Under the pieces are notes generated by a model. That model was given only the letters and a program-made list of their open reading frames with translations. It did not search any database and had not been told where the DNA came from. The position numbers and the translations under genes are program-made. A stretch of 64,000 bases of DNA, taken from the NCBI RefSeq assembly GCF_006716425.1, contig NZ_VFOZ01000001.1, positions 2,108,001-2,172,000 of the forward strand, in the 5' to 3' direction. The DNA comes from Actinoallomurus bryophytorum (GTDB taxonomy: Bacteria; Actinomycetota; Actinomycetes; Streptosporangiales; Streptosporangiaceae). Of this stretch, positions 17,101 through 26,507 are shown one piece after another (the first letter of the stretch is position 1; each line of letters begins with the position of its first letter).

Positions 17101-18459
17101 ATGACCCTGTTGCGATCGTCCACCGGGGCGGCCCCGAGCCCGCCGGGTGTCAGTGCCCGTGCGCTGCTGGGTGTCTCCCTCGGCTATTTCATGGTGCTGC
17201 TGGACACGACGGTCCTGTCGGTCGCCGAACCGGATCTGGCCGCGTCCCTGCACACCTCGGTCGCGGGGCTGCAGTGGGCGACGACCGGGTACACCGTGGC
17301 GTTCGCCGCGCTTCTGCTCTCGGCGGGGGCGGTGGCCGATCGCCACGGTGCTCACCGGGTCTTCCGATCCGGCATCGCGGTGTTCACGTTCGCCTCCCTG
17401 CTCAGCGTGTTCGCACCGGACCTGTGGACCCTGGTCGCGCTGCGGGCGGTCCTGGGCGTCGCCGCGGCGGCCTGCGTACCGGCCTCGATGGCGATCATCG
17501 CGCAGCTCTACCCCGACCCGGCTCGGCGCGCTCGCGCCATCTCGATCTGGGCGGCGATCAGCGGCGCGGCGGTGGCGGCGGGCCCGCTCGCAGGCGGCGC
17601 TCTGGTCGAGGCCGGTGGATGGCGAGCGGCCTTCCTCGTCAACGTGCCCATCGGCGTGGCGGTGCTGTCGCTGACCTTGGGCCGGGCGCTGACCGGCCCG
17701 CGGAATGAGCGCCGCATCGACTGGCTCGCGCAGCTGGCGGCCGCCATGGTGCTGGCCCTGCTCACCGACGCGCTGATCGCCGCCGGCTCCCGCTCCTGGA
17801 TCCACGCCCTCTTGTCCTCGGCAGGAGCGTTGACGTCGGCCGCCATGTTCCGGGTCCTGGAACGGCGCAGCTCCAGCCCGGTCCTGAACCGGGCGCTACT
17901 CCGGGCCGGCGGGGTGCGCGCCGGGCTGCTGGCCGGGGCCGCGGTGAACTTCGCGCTCACCGGGGGTCTGTTCGTACTCCCGCTGCTGCTCCAGCAGGAG
18001 CGGCACCTGAGCCCTTTCGAGACCGGACTGGCGTTCTTGCCGCTCACGATTCCCTTCGCCGCCAATCCTCCTTTCACCGGCAGGATCGTGGCCCGCGTCG
18101 GACCTCGCCTGCCGATCATGGCCGGCCTGACCCTGCTGTCCGCCGGAGGCGCCACGCTCGGCATCACGATCCTTGCCGCGGGTGGCTATCCCTTGCTGGC
18201 GTTGGGCTTGCTGTTGACCGGATTCGGCGTCTCCTGCGCTCTGCCGGCCCTGGTCGCGGCCATTGTCAACGCCGCCCCGAACGGTACGGCCGGTTCGGTC
18301 GGCGGCGTACTCAACGCCGTCCGTCAAATGGGCGCCACCCTCGGCGTCGCCATCATGGGCGCCTTCGTCACCGTGGACATGGGGTGGTCGTTGCTGGTCT
18401 CCGCCGCGGTCTGCCTGATCGCTCTTTGCGCATTCGTCCTCCATTCGCCTTCGGCGTGA
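17101..18459 (+). CDS. MFS transporter, DHA2-type drug exporter
   Basis: 452 residues, nearly all hydrophobic, with the pattern of the 14-helix drug:H+ antiporter group: an early LDTTVLSVAEPDLAASL segment (the motif around the first helix), then GAVADRHGAHRVFRSG (motif A loop) and GPLAGGALVEAGGWRAAFLV (motif C region). ATG at 17101 has GGGAG 7 bases upstream. The product would export a small organic compound from the membrane. It is divergent from a LysR regulator across a palindrome. Confidence 0.9.
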   Translation: MTLLRSSTGAAPSPPGVSARALLGVSLGYFMVLLDTTVLSVAEPDLAASLHTSVAGLQWATTGYTVAFAALLLSAGAVADRHGAHRVFRSGIAVFTFASLLSVFAPDLWTLVALRAVLGVAAAACVPASMAIIAQLYPDPARRARAISIWAAISGAAVAAGPLAGGALVEAGGWRAAFLVNVPIGVAVLSLTLGRALTGPRNERRIDWLAQLAAAMVLALLTDALIAAGSRSWIHALLSSAGALTSAAMFRVLERRSSSPVLNRALLRAGGVRAGLLAGAAVNFALTGGLFVLPLLLQQERHLSPFETGLAFLPLTIPFAANPPFTGRIVARVGPRLPIMAGLTLLSAGGATLGITILAAGGYPLLALGLLLTGFGVSCALPALVAAIVNAAPNGTAGSVGGVLNAVRQMGATLGVAIMGAFVTVDMGWSLLVSAAVCLIALCAFVLHSPSA

Positions 18460-18611
18460 GGCCGCAGCGCGACGGAGATGAACGTGTGGTTCGTGGCGGC
18501 AAAGGCGCTCCGCATTGTCGCGCGAACCGCAACGGGTGGGCCGTCGGCGGCTTTCCGCACGTGTCATTTAAAATGCCGATGAGCGGATAACTCGACGAGC
18601 TAGGTGATCAA

Positions 18612-19502
18612 ATGGCTGGGGACCGGACACCGACGCGCCGCACCGAGTCGGCCGCGAAGACGTGGCCGGGGCAAGCCGAGTACCTCGCGGCATACGACGC
18701 CGTTCTGGCCCGGTGGCCGGTCGCCGTCGAGCCGGTCGGCCTGCGGTCGCCGTTCGGCACGACTCACGTCAACGTCTGCGGACCGCGCGACGGCGAGCCT
18801 CTGGTGCTCCTGCATGGGCGTGGCGCCACGTCGACCGTATGGTTCGCCATTGTGGGCGAGCTGAGCCGCACCCATCGCGTGTACGCGGTCGATCTCATCG
18901 GGGACGCCGGCCGCAGCGTCGACGACGGACGCCCGGTGGACGGCCGGGCCGCTTTCATGGACTGGCTGGACGGCCTGTTCGACGCGTTGAACCTCGACGA
19001 TGCGTCCCTGTGCGGCCACTCCTACGGCGGTTGGCTCGCGCTCAATTTCGCCCTTCACGCGCCGCAGCGGGTGCGCAAACTCGCGCTGCTCGACCCGACC
19101 GACTGCTTCGCCGGGTTGAGCATGAGCTACCGCCTGCGTTCCGTGCCGATATTCGTCAGGCCGAGCCCCGAACGGATGCGCGCCTTCATCACGTGGGAGA
19201 CCGCAGGAATGCGAGTCGATCCGGACTGGCTGAAGCTGGTATGCGCCGGCCGCCGGTTCCCCAGCGCGAAAATCGTCCTGCCGCGCCGGCCTGACCCTGA
19301 CCGTCTGCGTGCCTCGAAAGTCCCGACACTGCTCCTACTCGCCGAGAAGAGCCGGGCGCACGACATTCACAAGGTGTCCGCCAACGCCCGCAAGCTCGTG
19401 CCCCACGTGGTCAGCACGGTCCTGCCCGACGTGTCACACCATTCGATGCCGACAGAGCACCCCGAGCGGCTCAACCGCGAACTGGGAAGGTTTCTCGACT
19501 GA
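18612..19502 (+). CDS. Alpha/beta hydrolase
   Basis: 296 residues. The oxyanion-hole motif is LLHGRGATS, the nucleophile elbow is GHSYGG and the catalytic His is near the end (LPDVSHHSMPTEHPERLN). The size and order fit the alpha/beta hydrolase fold superfamily. The cap region is short and the substrate cannot be told. ATG at 18612 follows AGGTGA. The 150 bases upstream contain an AT-rich patch (TCATTTAAAATG) that could be promoter. Confidence 0.85.
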   Translation: MAGDRTPTRRTESAAKTWPGQAEYLAAYDAVLARWPVAVEPVGLRSPFGTTHVNVCGPRDGEPLVLLHGRGATSTVWFAIVGELSRTHRVYAVDLIGDAGRSVDDGRPVDGRAAFMDWLDGLFDALNLDDASLCGHSYGGWLALNFALHAPQRVRKLALLDPTDCFAGLSMSYRLRSVPIFVRPSPERMRAFITWETAGMRVDPDWLKLVCAGRRFPSAKIVLPRRPDPDRLRASKVPTLLLLAEKSRAHDIHKVSANARKLVPHVVSTVLPDVSHHSMPTEHPERLNRELGRFLD

Positions 19503-19576
19503 GCCTGGGCCGTACACCGAGGTACCCGAGCCGGCATGCGCTTGTCCGCCGCTCCGGCCGCCATTACGGTGCCGCC

Positions 19577-20230
19577 GTGGACCTCTTCTCACGCTCCTGG
19601 TCGGCGTTGCGCACGGCGGTCGCCGAGCTCGCCGACGAGGACTTCGAGCGGCCGTCCGGCTGTACCGGCTGGCTCGTGCGGGACCTGGTGTGCCACCTGG
19701 TCATCGACGCCCAGGACGTTCTGATCACCCTGGTCACGCCCGACGAGGCCGAACCGACCGTGGACGCGGTCACCTACTGGAACCTCGTCGAACCCCCGAC
19801 CGGCGAGGACCCGCTCGACGCGCTGATCCCCCGGCTGGCCGCCGCGTACGGCGAGCCGCGTCTGCTCAAGTTCCACCTCGACGACGTCGGTTCCGCCGCG
19901 GGCCGCGCCGCGGAGCTCGCCGATCCCTCCGTCCGCGTCGGCACCCGCGACGAGGTACTGACCGCCGGCGACTACCTGTCCGCGTACGTGCTCGAATGGA
20001 CCTTGCACCACCTCGACCTGATCGCGTACCTGCCGTCGGCCGCCGATCCGCCCGCCGAGACCCTCGCCGCGGCACGCGCGTCCCTGGAGAAGATCGCCGC
20101 GACCCCGTTCCCCACCTCGTTCTCCGACCAGGACGCGCTGCTGATCGGCACCGGACGCCGTACGCCGACCGACGCGGACAAGTCCGCGCTGGGCGATCTC
20201 GCCGCGAAGCTCCCGCTCGTTCTCGGCTGA
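19577..20230 (+). CDS. Maleylpyruvate isomerase N-terminal / DinB-like family protein
   Basis: 217 residues with GTG start. The N-terminus (SWSALRTAVAELADEDFERP then SGCTGWLVRDLVCHLVIDAQ) is the four-helix DinB-type bundle of actinobacterial mycothiol-dependent maleylpyruvate isomerase-like enzymes. The metal-type histidines appear as CHLVIDAQD and EWTLHHLDL. The specific reaction is unknown. It lies 74 bases after the hydrolase gene on the same strand and may be cotranscribed. Confidence 0.75.
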   Translation: MDLFSRSWSALRTAVAELADEDFERPSGCTGWLVRDLVCHLVIDAQDVLITLVTPDEAEPTVDAVTYWNLVEPPTGEDPLDALIPRLAAAYGEPRLLKFHLDDVGSAAGRAAELADPSVRVGTRDEVLTAGDYLSAYVLEWTLHHLDLIAYLPSAADPPAETLAAARASLEKIAATPFPTSFSDQDALLIGTGRRTPTDADKSALGDLAAKLPLVLG

Positions 20231-20276
20231 GCGGCCCATCGGTCAGAAAGACCACGGGCGACGACGCGCTCGGCCG

Positions 20277-21170
20277 TCACGCGTAACGGGCGGACCGCAT
20301 GTCCTGCCGGAACCGCCCCGGCGAGACGCCGTACTCACGGCGGAACGCGCTCGCGAAGGCGAATCCGCTCGAGTAGCCGACCTGCCGGGCGATCGTCGCC
20401 AGTGGCACGGGGGTCGCGCGCAGCAGCCCCGCGCCGTACATGAGTCGCCGGCCGATCAGGTACGTCATCGGTGGCTTGCCGACCAGGGCGGTGAACCGCC
20501 GGGTGAACGTCGTGCGCGACATGCCGGCGATCTCGCTCAGCCGCCGTACCGTCCACTGCTCGTCCAGCCCACCGTGGATCGCTCGCAGTGCGGCGGCGAC
20601 TCCCGGATCGGTGATCGTCGGCCATGCCTCGTCGCCGGACTGTTCCTGCCACTGGCGCAGGGCGTGGACGAGTATGAGGTCGACGAGCGCGGGCCGGGTC
20701 GCCCCGGCGCCCGGCCTGGCCTGGGACACATCGTCGCCGAGCAGGTCCGTCAGCGCCCGCAGCTCCGGGTGACGTTCGTAGTCGGGCGAGATCGCCACGA
20801 CGTCCGGGAGCTCCCGCAGGAACCGGTGGATCTGGCCGTGGTCGACGCGGTAGCACCCGCAAAGGAAGTCGAAGTCGTACGGGCCGCGGCTCGGCGGCTC
20901 GGCGCCCATGGGCGCCACAGGCAGCGTGGCGAGCGCGCCCGGCGCGTGGCTCAGCCCGTGTTCGGACCCGTACGGCGCGAGCACGATGTCGCCCGCCCTC
21001 AGCGCGGTCGTCTCGCCGTCTCTGGTGATCAGCCAGCCGGAACCGCCCAGGACGACGTGGAAGCCGACGCCGACGAAGGCGGGGTAACGGGCGCCCCACG
21101 CGCCGGACTCGGTGATCCGGCGGGCATGGGCGCTGCCGGCATGGATGGTGCCGATCACCTCGCTGATCAT
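20277..21170 (-). CDS. AraC-family regulator with cupin-type sensor domain
   Basis: 297 residues. The N-terminal half is the AraC-associated cupin (GVGFHVVLGGSGWLITRDGE then TTALRAGDIVLAPYGSEHGL). The C-terminal half has two helix-turn-helix units, the second typical (LATIARQVGYSSGFAFASAF then RREYGVSPGRFRQ). ATG at 21170 was chosen over TTG 21182 and GTG 21176. It is divergent, 109 bases away, from the flavin oxygenase at 21280, its likely target. Confidence 0.9.
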   Translation of the reverse strand: MISEVIGTIHAGSAHARRITESGAWGARYPAFVGVGFHVVLGGSGWLITRDGETTALRAGDIVLAPYGSEHGLSHAPGALATLPVAPMGAEPPSRGPYDFDFLCGCYRVDHGQIHRFLRELPDVVAISPDYERHPELRALTDLLGDDVSQARPGAGATRPALVDLILVHALRQWQEQSGDEAWPTITDPGVAAALRAIHGGLDEQWTVRRLSEIAGMSRTTFTRRFTALVGKPPMTYLIGRRLMYGAGLLRATPVPLATIARQVGYSSGFAFASAFRREYGVSPGRFRQDMRSARYA

Positions 21171-21279
21171 GTCCACGCCCAAATGGTAGGCCGCACCCGC
21201 CTCACCTGGGACGAACGCGCATGAAGGTGGACCGATCGTGCATGGTCCGCATGCCCTTCGGCTGGTTCAGTAACTGGAC

Positions 21280-22344
21280 GTGACCACCGAAACCATCGAG
21301 AACGACCAGGCCCGTACCCTCCTCGCGTCCGCCGAGGAGACCGAGCGGCACAACCGCCCGACCGCCGAGAACCTCGAGGTGGTGCGCCGGCACGGCGCGT
21401 TCGCCCTCAGGACACCCGAGCGGTTCGGCGGGGCTTGGGCGAACGCCACGACCGTCGCCGGCCGCCTGGCGGAACTGGGCCGGTACTGCCCATCCACGGC
21501 ATGGATCGCCGGTACTTGCCTGACCGCCAAGACCTTCGCCGCCGAGGCCTTCGGCGACGCGGTGCCACGCGACCTCTTCGCCGACCCGGACGCGCTCGCC
21601 TGCGGATCCGGCATACCTTCCGGCTCCGGGGAGCGCACGCCGGACGGTGTCCGGGTGAACGGCCGCTGGCCGTACGTCTCCGGTTGCGAGGACGCGACCT
21701 GGGCCGGACTCGCGGTGCTGATCGACGGGACGTACACGTACGCGGTGATTCCCACGGCCGAGCTGACCGTCGAGCGGACCTGGCGCGTCGCCGGGATGCG
21801 TGGCACCGGCAGTCACACCCTCGTGGCGCGGGACGTGCTGGTCCCGGCCGGGCTGACGGCCGCGGTGCGGCCGCCCGTGCCCGCCACGCTCGTGTTCTAC
21901 GGAATCGCGGTGCTCGCCCCGGTGGCCGGCGCGGCCCGCGGTGCGCTCGACGTGACCAATGCGATGTTCGCATCGGACCGCAAGCCGTCCATGACGGCGT
22001 ACGCGCGGATGGGCGACTCACCGGCGGCGCGGCAGTGGCTGGCCGAGGCGACTCTTCTTGTGGACCGCGCCGACCGCACCATGTTCGCCGCCGCACGGGC
22101 CGTCGATGCGGCCGGGGTCACGGGGGCCGACAGCGCACGGCTGCACCTCGACCTCGCGGACGCCGCACAGGACTGCAGGTCCGCCGTGGAGCTGATGCTC
22201 GACCTGCACGGGGCGAGCGGGTTCGCCGCGGCGAACCCGCTGCAGCGGTACTGGCGGGACATCGCGGTCGGCAGCCGCCACGCGCACCTGCGGCCCTATA
22301 TGGCGGTCGAGAACTATGGCCAGGCCCTCGCAGGTCAGGCCTGA
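21280..22344 (+). CDS. Acyl-CoA dehydrogenase-fold flavin oxygenase/dehydrogenase
   Basis: 354 residues with the acyl-CoA dehydrogenase fold: an N-terminal helical domain (RTPERFGGAWANATTVAGRL), a beta-domain (GVRVNGRWPYVSGCEDATWA; WRVAGMRGTGSHTLVARDVL) and a C-terminal helical bundle ending in LHGASGFAAANPLQRYWRDI then AVGSRHAHLRP. The last segment is the form seen in two-component flavin monooxygenases of the HsaA/DszC group, so hydroxylation with reduced flavin is as likely as dehydrogenation. GTG start at 21280. It is controlled presumably by the divergent AraC protein. Confidence 0.82.
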   Translation: MTTETIENDQARTLLASAEETERHNRPTAENLEVVRRHGAFALRTPERFGGAWANATTVAGRLAELGRYCPSTAWIAGTCLTAKTFAAEAFGDAVPRDLFADPDALACGSGIPSGSGERTPDGVRVNGRWPYVSGCEDATWAGLAVLIDGTYTYAVIPTAELTVERTWRVAGMRGTGSHTLVARDVLVPAGLTAAVRPPVPATLVFYGIAVLAPVAGAARGALDVTNAMFASDRKPSMTAYARMGDSPAARQWLAEATLLVDRADRTMFAAARAVDAAGVTGADSARLHLDLADAAQDCRSAVELMLDLHGASGFAAANPLQRYWRDIAVGSRHAHLRPYMAVENYGQALAGQA

Positions 22345-22406
22345 TCACCGGCGGACTCACGTACGCGGAGCGCCGACCTAGGAACGCGCCTCCGGCTTGA
22401 CGAGAT

Positions 22407-22445
22407 TAGTTATACAACACATAATCATTGTTATGTCTATAACTA
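22407..22445. promoter_or_regulatory. AT-rich nested inverted repeat over the SDR start codon
   Basis: TAGTTATA (22407-22414) pairs with TATAACTA (22438-22445), and inside it ACATAA pairs with TTATGT. In a roughly 70% G+C region this AT island stands out. It covers the ATG at 22433, so a bound repressor would block initiation. The MarR-family protein encoded downstream at 23230 is the obvious candidate. Confidence 0.55.
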
Positions 22446-23149
22446 ACTCTGAATCATCCCCGGACAGGCGAGTGCTGCTGATCGGTGCGTCTCGTGGTCT
22501 GGGCCTCGCGCTGGCCCAGGAGTGGGCCCAGGACGGCCGGTACGTCATGGGCACCGTGCGCGGCTCGGGCCGTACCGGTCTGCACGACCTCGCCGACGCC
22601 CACGCGGGGCAGGTCGAGATCGAGACCGTCGACATCACCGAACCCGCTGAGATCACGGCGCTGCGCACTCGCCTGGCGGACCGGAGGTTCGACCTGCTCT
22701 TCGTGAACGCCGGTGTCACCAACCAGCCGGAAGGCACTGTGGCGCAGACCTCCACCGAGGAGTTCAACCGCGTCATGGTCACCAACGCGCTGGGCCCGCT
22801 GCGCGTCGTCGAGACGCTCCAGGACCTTGTCGAACCCGCGGGCATGATCGCGGTGATGTCCTCCGGCCAGGGCAGCGTGGCCAACAACGAGCGCGGCGGC
22901 CACGAGGTGTACCGCGGCAGCAAGGCCGCGCTCAACACGTTCATGCGCAGCTACGCGGCACGGCACAGCGGGGAGCGCCGGACCCTGGTCCTCATGGCCC
23001 CGGGCTGGGTACGCACCGAACTCGGCGGCCCGAACGCCCGGTTCGGCATCGACGAGAGCATCCCGAACGTCGTCAAGACACTCGACGCCCTCCAGGGCAG
23101 GCCAGGTCTGCACTACGTCGACTACCTCGGCCGGACGGTAGCGTGGTGA
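22433..23149 (+). CDS. SDR-family oxidoreductase
   Basis: 238 residues. The cofactor loop GASRGLG lies near residue 17, NAG (FVNAGVTNQPEG) near 90, and the catalytic Ser and YxxxK are present (MSSGQGS; YRGSKAALN). It is a classical short-chain dehydrogenase/reductase; the substrate is unknown. The ATG at 22433 lies inside the AT-rich inverted repeat and has no ribosome site; GTG at 22472 (VLLIGASRG) is an alternative that would put the operator upstream. A MarR gene follows 80 bases later. Confidence 0.85.
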   Translation: MSITNSESSPDRRVLLIGASRGLGLALAQEWAQDGRYVMGTVRGSGRTGLHDLADAHAGQVEIETVDITEPAEITALRTRLADRRFDLLFVNAGVTNQPEGTVAQTSTEEFNRVMVTNALGPLRVVETLQDLVEPAGMIAVMSSGQGSVANNERGGHEVYRGSKAALNTFMRSYAARHSGERRTLVLMAPGWVRTELGGPNARFGIDESIPNVVKTLDALQGRPGLHYVDYLGRTVAW

Positions 23150-23229
23150 ACGCGGCCTTACGGCAGGCCGGGCACACGACTCGGCGGCTTGGGCCGCCGA
23201 GGTACTGAAGGGCACGGGAGAAGCGACCG

Positions 23230-23685
23230 ATGGCAGGCTCCTCGGGACGATCAGCCGATCCCGTCCAGCAGGCATGGGCCCTCATGCACCGTTTCGTCGA
23301 GGCTCACAACCGCCGGGGCGAGCTCGCCGAGGCGCTCGGATTCCGTCTCGGCGGCGGCCGGGGAAAAATCCTCTTCCAGCTCCGCGACGGACCGGCGACC
23401 CTTGGCCGGCTCGCGGAGGCCAACGGCGTCGACGCCCCCTACGCGACCCTGATCGTCGACAAGCTGGAGGCTCACGGCCTTGTCGAACGCCGCCCGCACC
23501 CCGACGACCGGCGCCGCAAGCTGGTCACCCTGACGGCCGCCGGGCGGGACGCCATCGCGACCGCCGACGCCATCCTGCTGCGCCCGCCCTCGGCCATCGA
23601 GACCCTCCCGGCCGACGACCTCGGGCGACTCACCGAGCTCCTCACACGCCTCCTGGACGCGGACGAGGCCGAAGCCGGGGAGTGA
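23230..23685 (+). CDS. MarR-family transcriptional regulator
   Basis: 151 residues with a winged helix-turn-helix (GPATLGRLAEANGVDAPYAT then LIVDKLEAHGLVERRPHPDD) followed by the wing RRRKLVTLTAAGRDAI, the MarR signature. ATG at 23230 follows GGAGAAG. It is downstream of and probably cotranscribed with the SDR gene, and likely binds the AT-rich repeat at 22407. Confidence 0.88.
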   Translation: MAGSSGRSADPVQQAWALMHRFVEAHNRRGELAEALGFRLGGGRGKILFQLRDGPATLGRLAEANGVDAPYATLIVDKLEAHGLVERRPHPDDRRRKLVTLTAAGRDAIATADAILLRPPSAIETLPADDLGRLTELLTRLLDADEAEAGE

Positions 23686-23786
23686 CCGCCGTCGCGCGCC
23701 CGAGGAATTGTGCCTTGATCCCGTTGCGTCGCGATCGGGTTCGGGTTTTCGGGCGCGTTTCCGGCGGGCGCCGGGACAATGCATGC

Positions 23787-24548
23787 ATGAGCAGCCTCTC
23801 CCGGCGTGCGGGTGACCGGCCGCCGCGCATGTCGCGCCGGCGGATCGAAGCGGTGGCCGCCGCTCTGGTCCCCGGTCTGCTGCTGGCGGCCTGTTCCGGC
23901 GGAGACGGCACCGCGGAGCCGAGTACCACGTCCACCATCACGGGACCGCCCCCCGCCCCTACTCTGACACCGCCGCGCGGTTCGACGACGACAGTGCCGA
24001 CCCAGCCGCTACGGGTGACCGGGAAGATGACCCGGCCGGGCACACGACTCCGGTTCGGGCAGAAGGCGATCGTGCCGGTCCGCGACTACAACGCCTTGCG
24101 CAAGAGCTACACCGACGGCGTGCTGGGCATCGTGGTGCGGCGGATCCGGCACGCCCCCGGTTCCAGAGTCGAGGGAGCCTTCGACCCCGCCGGCTGGGCC
24201 GTGCTGAAGAGGAGCACCGCGTACTCCGCCGAGATCGTCATGACGAACGAGAGCGGCAACCCGATGCAACTGCCCGTCCCCCGTTTCGAGGCCCGGCGCA
24301 GCGGGGGCGGGCCGGCCAACGTCCTCCTGAGCGGCGGCACACTGCCCGGCTGCGAGGAGACCCACTCCCCTGACGCGTTCGACCATGAGGACGCCCGATG
24401 GGTGACGTGCGAGTTCTGGGTGTCGGCCTACCCGCTCCGAGAGATCCACTACATGAACCCGCCGTACGGCCAGAACGCGCAGCACCCCAGCGACCGGGCA
24501 CCGAGCTTCGAGCGCTACTACGACCTCGGACCGATCATCTGGCACTGA
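23787..24548 (+). CDS. Putative lipoprotein of unknown function
   Basis: 253 residues. An N-terminal basic stretch and hydrophobic core lead to a lipobox LLAAC near residue 35, so the mature protein would be a lipid-anchored surface protein beginning CSGGDGTAEPS. A Thr/Pro-rich linker to about residue 70 precedes a globular domain (FGQKAIVPVRDYNALRKSYT; YSAEIVMTNESGNPM; GCEETHSPDAFD) with two cysteines likely paired. The domain has the strand pattern of an extracellular beta-sandwich, similar to telluride-resistance/DUF4352-like lipoproteins, but I do not recognise it firmly. Confidence 0.7.
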   Translation: MSSLSRRAGDRPPRMSRRRIEAVAAALVPGLLLAACSGGDGTAEPSTTSTITGPPPAPTLTPPRGSTTTVPTQPLRVTGKMTRPGTRLRFGQKAIVPVRDYNALRKSYTDGVLGIVVRRIRHAPGSRVEGAFDPAGWAVLKRSTAYSAEIVMTNESGNPMQLPVPRFEARRSGGGPANVLLSGGTLPGCEETHSPDAFDHEDARWVTCEFWVSAYPLREIHYMNPPYGQNAQHPSDRAPSFERYYDLGPIIWH

Positions 24549-24747
24549 CACATAGCGGGCGGCCGATCGCGTACGCCGCCGCTCGCGGGTCAACCGATCG
24601 GTGGATCGCCTCAACCGTACGGACCATCCGCTGTTTCAGTCCCTGACCTGCGGCGTCTCACCGCGCGACCGATACCGCGCCATGGCGGATTCCGCGAGGC
24701 TGAAGGCAGATGACCGCGATGGACCGGAATGCCGGGAGGGCTACCGC

Positions 24748-25695
24748 ATGCCAGCAGTGATCGAGGTGCAGAACCTGCACAAGAGCTACGGGGACACGGT
24801 GGCGGTCGACGATGTCTCCTTCACCGTCGAGGAGGGGGAGATCTTCGGGATCCTCGGACCCAACGGCGCGGGCAAGACCACGACGGTGGAATGCGTCGAG
24901 GGGCTGCGCAGGCCGGACCGGGGCGAGATCAGCGTGCTCGGCCTCGACCCGCGGCGGGACCGGGCCGAACTGACCGAGAGGCTCGGCGTGCAGCTCCAGG
25001 ACGGCGAGCTGCCCGACCGGCTGAGGGTCGGGGAAGCGCTCGCGCTCTACAGCTCCTTCTACCGGGCCCCGGCGGACTGGCGTGCGCTGATGGACTCGCT
25101 CGGGCTCGGGAGCAAGAGCTCGACCAGGTACGGGAAGCTGTCCGGCGGCCAGAAGCAGCGGCTCTCGATCGCGCTCGCACTGATCGGGAACCCGCGGGTG
25201 GCGGTGCTCGACGAGCTGACCACCGGCCTGGACCCGCAGGCCAGGCGCGACACCTGGCAGCTGATCGAGGACGTGCGTTCCCGCGGCGTCACGATCGTGC
25301 TCGTCACCCACTTCATGGAGGAGGCCGAGCGGCTGTGCGACCGGATCGCACTGATCGACACCGGCCGCGTCGCCGTGGTGGACACCCCGGCCGGGCTGAC
25401 CGAGCGGGTCCAGATCGAACAGCGGATCCGCTTCCGGCCGTCCGTGCCGTTCGACGACAGCCTGCTGACCAGCCTGCCCGACGTCACCGGGGTCGTACAC
25501 AAGGGCGATGTCGTCATGGTCACGGGCAACGACAACGCGCTGAACGCGGTCACCTCCGTGCTGGCCCGCAACAACGTCGTGGCGCGGCAACTGCGCGTGG
25601 AGCAGGCCAGCCTGGAGGACGCCTTCGTCGCGTTGACCGGCCGGCAGCCGGAGACCGGGCAGCACCCGAGCCAGAGCCGCCCCACCCAGAACTAG
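24748..25695 (+). CDS. ABC transporter ATP-binding protein (DrrA-like)
   Basis: 315 residues. Walker A (GPNGAGKTT), signature (LSGGQKQR), Walker B with catalytic Glu (VAVLDELTTGLD, with Leu where Pro is usual) and switch His (THFMEEAE) are all present. A C-terminal DrrA-type extension ends QASLEDAFVALTGR. It powers export with the permease encoded next. ATG at 24748 has GGGAGGG 7 bases upstream. It is the first gene of a four-gene transporter-kinase-regulator operon. Confidence 0.93.
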   Translation: MPAVIEVQNLHKSYGDTVAVDDVSFTVEEGEIFGILGPNGAGKTTTVECVEGLRRPDRGEISVLGLDPRRDRAELTERLGVQLQDGELPDRLRVGEALALYSSFYRAPADWRALMDSLGLGSKSSTRYGKLSGGQKQRLSIALALIGNPRVAVLDELTTGLDPQARRDTWQLIEDVRSRGVTIVLVTHFMEEAERLCDRIALIDTGRVAVVDTPAGLTERVQIEQRIRFRPSVPFDDSLLTSLPDVTGVVHKGDVVMVTGNDNALNAVTSVLARNNVVARQLRVEQASLEDAFVALTGRQPETGQHPSQSRPTQN

Positions 25696-25706
25696 GAGGA
25701 ATGATC

Positions 25707-26486
25707 ATGACTACCACCACCGCAGCACCGCCGGCGGCGGCGTCGCGTTCCGGGCTCGGACGGCTCACCGCCACCGAGCTGAGGCTCTTCATCCGCGAGC
25801 GGGTCGGGCCCATCTGGGGCGTCGGGTTCCCGCTCCTCCTGCTGATCATCTTCGGCAGCATCCATTCCTTCAGGAAGCCGCAGAAGGACTTCGGCGGCGC
25901 CACCACGCTCGAGATCTACGTGCCTGTCCTGATCGCGTTCACGATCGCGATCCTCGCGCTCAGCGCGCTGCCGATGGTGCTGGCCGGCTACCGGGAGAAG
26001 GGCATCCTGCGCCGCCTGCAGACGACGCCGATGGGCCCGGTCCGGCTGCTCACCGCCCAGCTCGCGGTCAACTTCGCCGTCACCGTGGTCACCGTGATCG
26101 CGATCCTCGTGGTGGGCAGGGTCGCGTACGACGTGCCCCTGCCCAAGCAGCCGGTGGGGTTCGTCGTCGCCGCACTGCTCGCCGCCGCCGCGCTGATGGC
26201 GGTCGGCCTGTTCGTCGCCGCGACGGCCGGGAGCGGGCGGGCCGCGCAGGCGATCGGCACGATCCTGTTCTTCCCGATGATGTTCTTCGCCGGCCTGTGG
26301 GTGCCCATCGCCCAGATGCCCAAGGTCCTGCGCTACATCAGCCACGGCACCCCGCTCGGCCCGGCGGTCCAGGCACTGCAGAGGGCGTCCGGGGGGCACT
26401 GGCCGCACGCGCAGCAACTGCTGGTCACGGCGGCGTACGCGGTGGTGTTCGGGCTGGCCGCCGCTAAATTGTTCCGCTGGGAATAG
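25707..26486 (+). CDS. ABC-2 type transporter permease (DrrB-like)
   Basis: 259 residues, six hydrophobic helices (first GVGFPLLLLIIFGSI; last LLVTAAYAVVFGLAAAKLF), with the ABC-2 pattern YREKGILRRLQTTPMGPVRL after helix 2 and FFPMMFFAGLWVPIAQMPKV near the end. AGGAGG overlaps the ATPase stop and lies 7 bases before ATG 25707, so the two are translationally coupled. Together they form a DrrAB-like exporter of lipids, drugs or peptides. Confidence 0.92.
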   Translation: MTTTTAAPPAAASRSGLGRLTATELRLFIRERVGPIWGVGFPLLLLIIFGSIHSFRKPQKDFGGATTLEIYVPVLIAFTIAILALSALPMVLAGYREKGILRRLQTTPMGPVRLLTAQLAVNFAVTVVTVIAILVVGRVAYDVPLPKQPVGFVVAALLAAAALMAVGLFVAATAGSGRAAQAIGTILFFPMMFFAGLWVPIAQMPKVLRYISHGTPLGPAVQALQRASGGHWPHAQQLLVTAAYAVVFGLAAAKLFRWE

Positions 26487-26507
26487 GTCGCAACGGGAAG
26501 GATGCAG

